The notes under the pieces: model-generated
The model's input: the letters and a program-made list of their open reading frames with translations, nothing else
What the model was told of the DNA's origin: nothing
Database searches by the model: none
Source of the DNA: Gracilimonas sp031581265
GTDB lineage: Bacteria > Bacteroidota > Rhodothermia > Balneolales > Balneolaceae
Reading direction: 5' to 3'
NCBI RefSeq assembly: GCF_031581265.1
Contig: NZ_JAVLBQ010000020.1
Span: 1 to 54,134, forward strand
DNA: 54,134 bases
Program-made: the position numbers and the translations under genes
Part shown: piece after piece, positions 50,649-54,134 of the stretch
Layout: each line of letters starts with the position of its first letter
Numbering within the stretch: position 1 is the stretch's first letter

Positions 50649-52913
50649 ATGAAAAAAGCAACACTTCAAATTGATGGCATGCATTGTGCCGGATGCGCCA
50701 ATGCGGTTGACAAACAGCTGGAAAACCTGGAAGGCGTACAGTCTGCAAAAGTAAATTTGGCCACCGAAACGGCGTTGGTGGAATATGAGGGAGACCTGAC
50801 TACCGCTGATTTTTCGGAAGTTATCTCCAAAGCAGGATATACGTTGGTGGAAGAAGAATCCGACTCTAAAACCAAGGCCGATCAGGTAGAAGAGCGCGAG
50901 CAGAAAAAGCTGGATACCGCTCGCCAAAATATGATCTGGTCGTGGGTGCCAACGATAGCCATGTTGCTCTGGATGCTGCCCATGTGGATTGCCGATTATA
51001 TGTTCTTGGGTAACATTGGGATGGAGTTGGGGATGATTCTGCTCTCCGGTTTTGCCATTTTTGTGCCGGGTCGGGAAACGATAAAGAGCGCCTGGAAATC
51101 AACAAAAAATCTTAGCCCGAATATGGATGTATTGATTGCCATGGGTGCGCTGGCTTCGCTTTCAACAGGATTTGTGGTGTTGTTGCATCACCTTGGCTAC
51201 GGACCCGAATTCCACAGCTTTGCAATGATCGGGGGTATGATTATGGCCTTCCATCTTACCGGGCGATATATCGAAACCAAAGCCAAGGGCAGTGCCTCGC
51301 AAGCTATTCGAAAATTGTTGACCCTGGGTGCTAAAGAAGCTTCGGTCTTACGGGATGAAGAAGAAATTAAAATTCCGGTCAGTGAATTGAAGATCGGAGA
51401 CATTATGTTGGTGCGTCCGGGAGAAAAAATTCCCACTGATGGGGAGGTTATTGAAGGTGAAAGTAGCGTAGATGAATCGATAGCTACGGGCGAATCCATG
51501 CCGGTAGAAAAATCTGAAGGCGATGAAGTGATCGGGGCTACACTGAATACCAACGGGGTGTTAAAAGTGAAGGCGACCAAAGTAGGCAATGAGACGTTCC
51601 TCAATCAAGTCATCAAAATGGTGGAGGAAGCGCAGGGTTCTAAAATTCCCATTCAGGATTTCGCCGACCGGGTGACCAAAGTATTTGTACCGATTGTATT
51701 GCTCCTTGCGGTGCTGACACTCGTTTCATGGTTACTATTTCCACAATTCTTTGGTGGACTGGTGGAATGGGCTTCCAGCTTTATTCCATGGGTGAATCCT
51801 GAAATGAGTTCCGTATCTCTCGCTTTCTACGCAATGATCGCAGTGCTGGTAATTGCCTGTCCGTGTGCCCTGGGCTTGGCTACCCCTACGGCGCTGATGG
51901 TCGGTTCAGGTCTCGGAGCTGAAAACGGTATCCTCATTCGAAAAGGGGAAGCCATTCAGCGTATGAAAGATGTGGACACTATAGTGCTGGATAAAACAGG
52001 CACCATCACCAAAGGAAAACCGGAAGTGACGGATGTGATTACCTTCGGGGAGATTTCTGAATCAGAGTTATTGCAAGTGGCAGCATCGATAGAAAACAAT
52101 TCCGAACATCCCTTAGCACGTTCTATAGTTAATCGGGCTTCGGATAATGACATTGACCTACAGGAAACCTCCGGATTCGAAAGTTTTAGCGGAAAAGGGG
52201 TGAAAGCCAAATTTGGGGATGAAGAGGCCGGAGTAGGATCAGGCAGTTTAATGGAGAAACTTGGAGTGGAAATCACCGAAGGTGAAAAGACCCAAAAACA
52301 GGAATTGGAAGAACAAGCAAAAACGGCCGTCTTTGTGAGTCGGGCCGGAAAATTAATCGGGCTGATCGGGATTGCAGACGAAGTAAAAGAAGATAGTGCA
52401 GAAGCCATTTCTGAATTCAAGAAGCTGGGCTTGAAAACGATCATGCTTACCGGAGACAATGAAAAAACAGGTCGTGCTATTGCTGAAAAAGTAGGCATTG
52501 ATGAGGTCATCGCCGAAGTGCTTCCGGATCAAAAATCAGACGAAATCAAAAAACTACAGGAGGCCGGGAAAGTGGTGGCTATGGTAGGCGATGGAATTAA
52601 CGATGCCCCGGCGCTGACCCTGGCCGATGTGGGAATCGCGATTGGAACGGGGACGGACGTAGCGATAGAGTCCGGCGATATTGTATTGGTGAAGGGAGAC
52701 CTGCCGGGCGTATTGCGCGCTATTAAGCTAAGCAAGGCCACTTTCACCAAGATAAAACAAAACTTATTCTGGGCTTTCTTCTACAACCTGATCATGATTC
52801 CATTGGCAATTATCGGATTGTTGCACCCACTGCTGGCCGAGGCCGCGATGGCGTTTAGTTCCATTAACGTGGTCTTTAACTCGAGAAGATTGGGGAAAGC
52901 TGAGTTGGATTAG
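50649..52913 (+). CDS. copA: Copper-translocating P-type ATPase
   Basis: 754 residues. One N-terminal HMA domain (GMHCAGC, residues 9-15), eight predicted membrane helices, the actuator TGES motif, CPC at 404-406 in helix 6, the phosphorylated Asp448 in DKTGT, SEHPLA with the HP pair of P1B ATPases, and GDGINDAP. It exports Cu(I) from the cytosol. Membrane residues after CPC (CPCALGLATPTALMVG) fit the Cu(I) subgroup. The gene is preceded by copZ and followed by a repeat-rich gap and a DUF411 gene. Confidence 0.97.
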   Translation: MKKATLQIDGMHCAGCANAVDKQLENLEGVQSAKVNLATETALVEYEGDLTTADFSEVISKAGYTLVEEESDSKTKADQVEEREQKKLDTARQNMIWSWVPTIAMLLWMLPMWIADYMFLGNIGMELGMILLSGFAIFVPGRETIKSAWKSTKNLSPNMDVLIAMGALASLSTGFVVLLHHLGYGPEFHSFAMIGGMIMAFHLTGRYIETKAKGSASQAIRKLLTLGAKEASVLRDEEEIKIPVSELKIGDIMLVRPGEKIPTDGEVIEGESSVDESIATGESMPVEKSEGDEVIGATLNTNGVLKVKATKVGNETFLNQVIKMVEEAQGSKIPIQDFADRVTKVFVPIVLLLAVLTLVSWLLFPQFFGGLVEWASSFIPWVNPEMSSVSLAFYAMIAVLVIACPCALGLATPTALMVGSGLGAENGILIRKGEAIQRMKDVDTIVLDKTGTITKGKPEVTDVITFGEISESELLQVAASIENNSEHPLARSIVNRASDNDIDLQETSGFESFSGKGVKAKFGDEEAGVGSGSLMEKLGVEITEGEKTQKQELEEQAKTAVFVSRAGKLIGLIGIADEVKEDSAEAISEFKKLGLKTIMLTGDNEKTGRAIAEKVGIDEVIAEVLPDQKSDEIKKLQEAGKVVAMVGDGINDAPALTLADVGIAIGTGTDVAIESGDIVLVKGDLPGVLRAIKLSKATFTKIKQNLFWAFFYNLIMIPLAIIGLLHPLLAEAAMAFSSINVVFNSRRLGKAELD

Positions 52914-53440
52914 GGTTGGTTAATGGGGTAATGGTTAATCGTTATTCGGTTTTGCCACTTATTTTTGCTAAGGGGTTGTTTCCCAGAGCGCCCGGCAATT
53001 TGAAAGGTTCTGGATGTTTATCGCGAAGGGTCTCAAATTATAACATGGCAGGCTATTTTATCTCGCTCCAAACCACCCGGTTGGGAGTGGAAGCCTGGAC
53101 CACCGGGTCCAAAATAAGTGTGCCACGAAGCAGTATCCCTCACTTACTACCTGTGGACCGGGTGGTCCGCGAAGGCGTTCCGAACGAGGTTAAAGCTAAT
53201 ATAGGCAAATCTACTCGTTTGCTTTTAATACCTCCAAGCCTAATCATTCGTCAGACCCCTTCGAATTTGAAGTTGGCTTTTTTGTCCTGTTCAGTGGTCA
53301 GACGAGAACGTTTTGTATTCAATTAACGATTACACCATCAACCAATAACAAATAACGAACTACAAAATATCCATAAAACAAATTTGCACGAAGAAGGTTA
53401 TCTTTAATGCAATCACCCAAAATTTTTTTCAAATAATATT
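52914..53440. repeat. Composite palindromic spacer between copA and the DUF411 gene
   Basis: The outer arms are GGTTAATGGGGTAATGG-like words at 52916-52950 and their near complements at 53326-53362. Inside are two hairpins, GGACC-ACCG-GGTCC (53097-53110) and GGACC-GGGT-GGTCC (53155-53168), a fragment ATCGCGAAGGGTCTCAAATT (53022-53041) resembling the inner unit of element 1, and GCGTTCCGAACGAGG (53174-53188), like the hairpin at 12932. A 136-codon frame covers it, but its translation is only read-through of these repeats. No gene is supported. Confidence 0.75.
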
Positions 53441-53920
53441 ATGAGTAACAACAAGATTTTAATTGTAGGATTATTGATAACGGCAGGAGTTGCAGCATAT
53501 CTGTTTTGGCCGGGTAATTCTTCAAGCAATTTATTGGCAAGCGGAACGGAAGTGAAAATGTATAAAAACGAAGGCTGTCAGTGTTGTACCCGCTGGGGCA
53601 GCCACATGGAGGAAGGTGAATTTACCGTGGAAGAAATTCCAGTTCCCGTACTTATGCAGGTCAAAAATGACAACGGTATCACTCGTGAATTGGCTTCCTG
53701 TCACACTGCGTTGGTAGATGGTTATGTTATTGAAGGTCACGTCCCCCGCGCTGATGTAGAACGACTCCTCGAAGAAAAACCGGAAGATGCCATCGGACTC
53801 GCCGTGCCGGGCATGCCTATCGGTTCACCGGGAATGGAAACACCGGGCCGCACTCCCGACAGTTACGATGTGCTGCTGGTTAAAAAAGACGGAACGACCA
53901 GCGTGTATTCTTCCTACTAA
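53441..53920 (+). CDS. DUF411 metal-binding protein, membrane-anchored
   Basis: 159 residues. A single hydrophobic segment (residues 5-23) anchors or exports the protein. The DUF411 core follows: KMYKNEGCQCCTRW with Cys46, Cys48, Cys49, then SCHTALVDGYVIEGHVP with Cys87/His88, and PGMPIGSPGME. Family members are periplasmic proteins found in copper and silver resistance loci, which fits the copZ-copA neighbours. The C-terminal strand ends in VYSSY. A good terminator follows, so it closes the copper group. Confidence 0.9.
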   Translation: MSNNKILIVGLLITAGVAAYLFWPGNSSSNLLASGTEVKMYKNEGCQCCTRWGSHMEEGEFTVEEIPVPVLMQVKNDNGITRELASCHTALVDGYVIEGHVPRADVERLLEEKPEDAIGLAVPGMPIGSPGMETPGRTPDSYDVLLVKKDGTTSVYSSY

Positions 53921-53950
53921 GAGATAGCATAGGCAAATTTAAGAAACTGA

Positions 53951-53980
53951 AGCTCAGTCATTTTTGGCTGGGCTTTTTTT
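53951..53980 (+). terminator. Rho-independent terminator after the DUF411 gene
   Basis: AGCTCAGTC pairs with GGCTGGGCT (two G-U pairs) across ATTTTT, followed by a seven-T run. It begins 31 bases past the stop codon. Confidence 0.85.
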
Positions 53981-54058
53981 ATGTAAATGATCTAAGTTCA
54001 AAATAATAAAGTCTTTATTGAAAGTTTGAACCCTAAATAGGGAGATCTTTAAGAAACT

Positions 54059-54130
54059 GAAGTCTCCCCTGGAGGGGAGATAAATCAGTCAGTTGTTCCT
54101 GACTGATTTTGAGGGGTGTTGGTGCCAAGG
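54059..54130. repeat. Dispersed hairpin element, copy B
   Basis: The outer part starts GAAGTCTCCCCTGGAGGGGA and ends GGGGTGTTGGTGCCAAGG, near-identical to copy A at 17605-17679. The inner hairpin AAATCAGTCAG (54082-54092) / CTGACTGATTT (54099-54109) is perfect and unrelated in sequence to that of copy A. Confidence 0.88.
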
Positions 54131-54134
54131 AAAA

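Noticed and set aside
52916..53326. 136-codon gene after copA
   Set aside because: It covers palindromic repeats on their whole length; the translation has no family features and the outer arms of the element coincide with its ends.

Overview
This window reads as chromosomal DNA of a free-living Gram-negative bacterium of the Bacteroidota/Balneolota/Rhodothermota assemblage, most likely a Balneolota-type (Balneola/Gracilimonas-like) organism. This is inference from gene content, not a database result. Pointers are a secreted metallopeptidase with a C-terminal YPNPFNP-type sorting tail (type IX secretion style), a tricorn-like S41 protease, a DUF5916 outer-membrane protein, S9 and M1 peptidases with lipoprotein or signal-peptide leaders, and the near absence of Shine-Dalgarno sequences. 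No rRNA, tRNA, CRISPR array or intact insertion sequence was found.

Layout. 1-3656 (minus): ddl, an orphan family-5 solute-binding lipoprotein and nadK, with a heptamer array at the nadK stop codon. 3862-8519: an amidinotransferase-family enzyme, a frameshifted secreted metallopeptidase, a TolB-like propeller lipoprotein, and a hidden remnant of a second amidinotransferase tail. 8598-11012: a penicillin-acylase-family hydrolase. 11166-17374 (minus): a tight cluster gcvT-comB-ftsK-lolA-flippase-like. 17375-18284 is a non-coding stretch with a dispersed hairpin element. 18285-20803 carries mrp followed by a degraded, AT-rich chimeric patch (broken TRIC gene fused to a broken beta-propeller gene, then a small lipoprotein). 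20878-24723 (minus): PutP-like symporter, glutamate dehydrogenase, membrane protein with a LAS-peptidase-like tail. 24872-29241: a VapBC pair, polX, yraN, a GbsR-type regulator, an FmdB-like protein and a ParE/RelE-type pair. 29326-36507 (plus): peroxiredoxin, topA, an unknown protein with a clamp-motif-like C-terminus, and the tricorn-like protease. 37288-49657 (minus): DUF5916 protein, malic enzyme, M1 peptidase, a dead GxxExxY gene, dnaX-ybaB-recR, an MBL-fold hydrolase and an S9 peptidase. 50211-53920 (plus): copper handling, namely CopZ-like chaperone, CopA ATPase and DUF411 protein.

Functional picture. Most genes are housekeeping (NAD(P), peptidoglycan, glycine cleavage, chromosome translocation, DNA repair, clamp loader, topoisomerase) mixed with many exported peptidases suited to peptide scavenging. 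The copper genes form a plausible efflux set.

The most unusual layer is intergenic. Several families of palindromic elements keep constant ends or a constant loop while their stems differ in sequence and stay complementary. Two larger composite elements share the same outer ends (ACCTGAGTTCGATT-like) around unrelated inner modules. Short-word tandem repeats and hairpins sit directly on, or a few bases past, the stop codons of several genes. Four genes are visibly broken, one is present only as a C-terminal relic, and two of the breaks are single-base homopolymer changes, so read-level confirmation matters.
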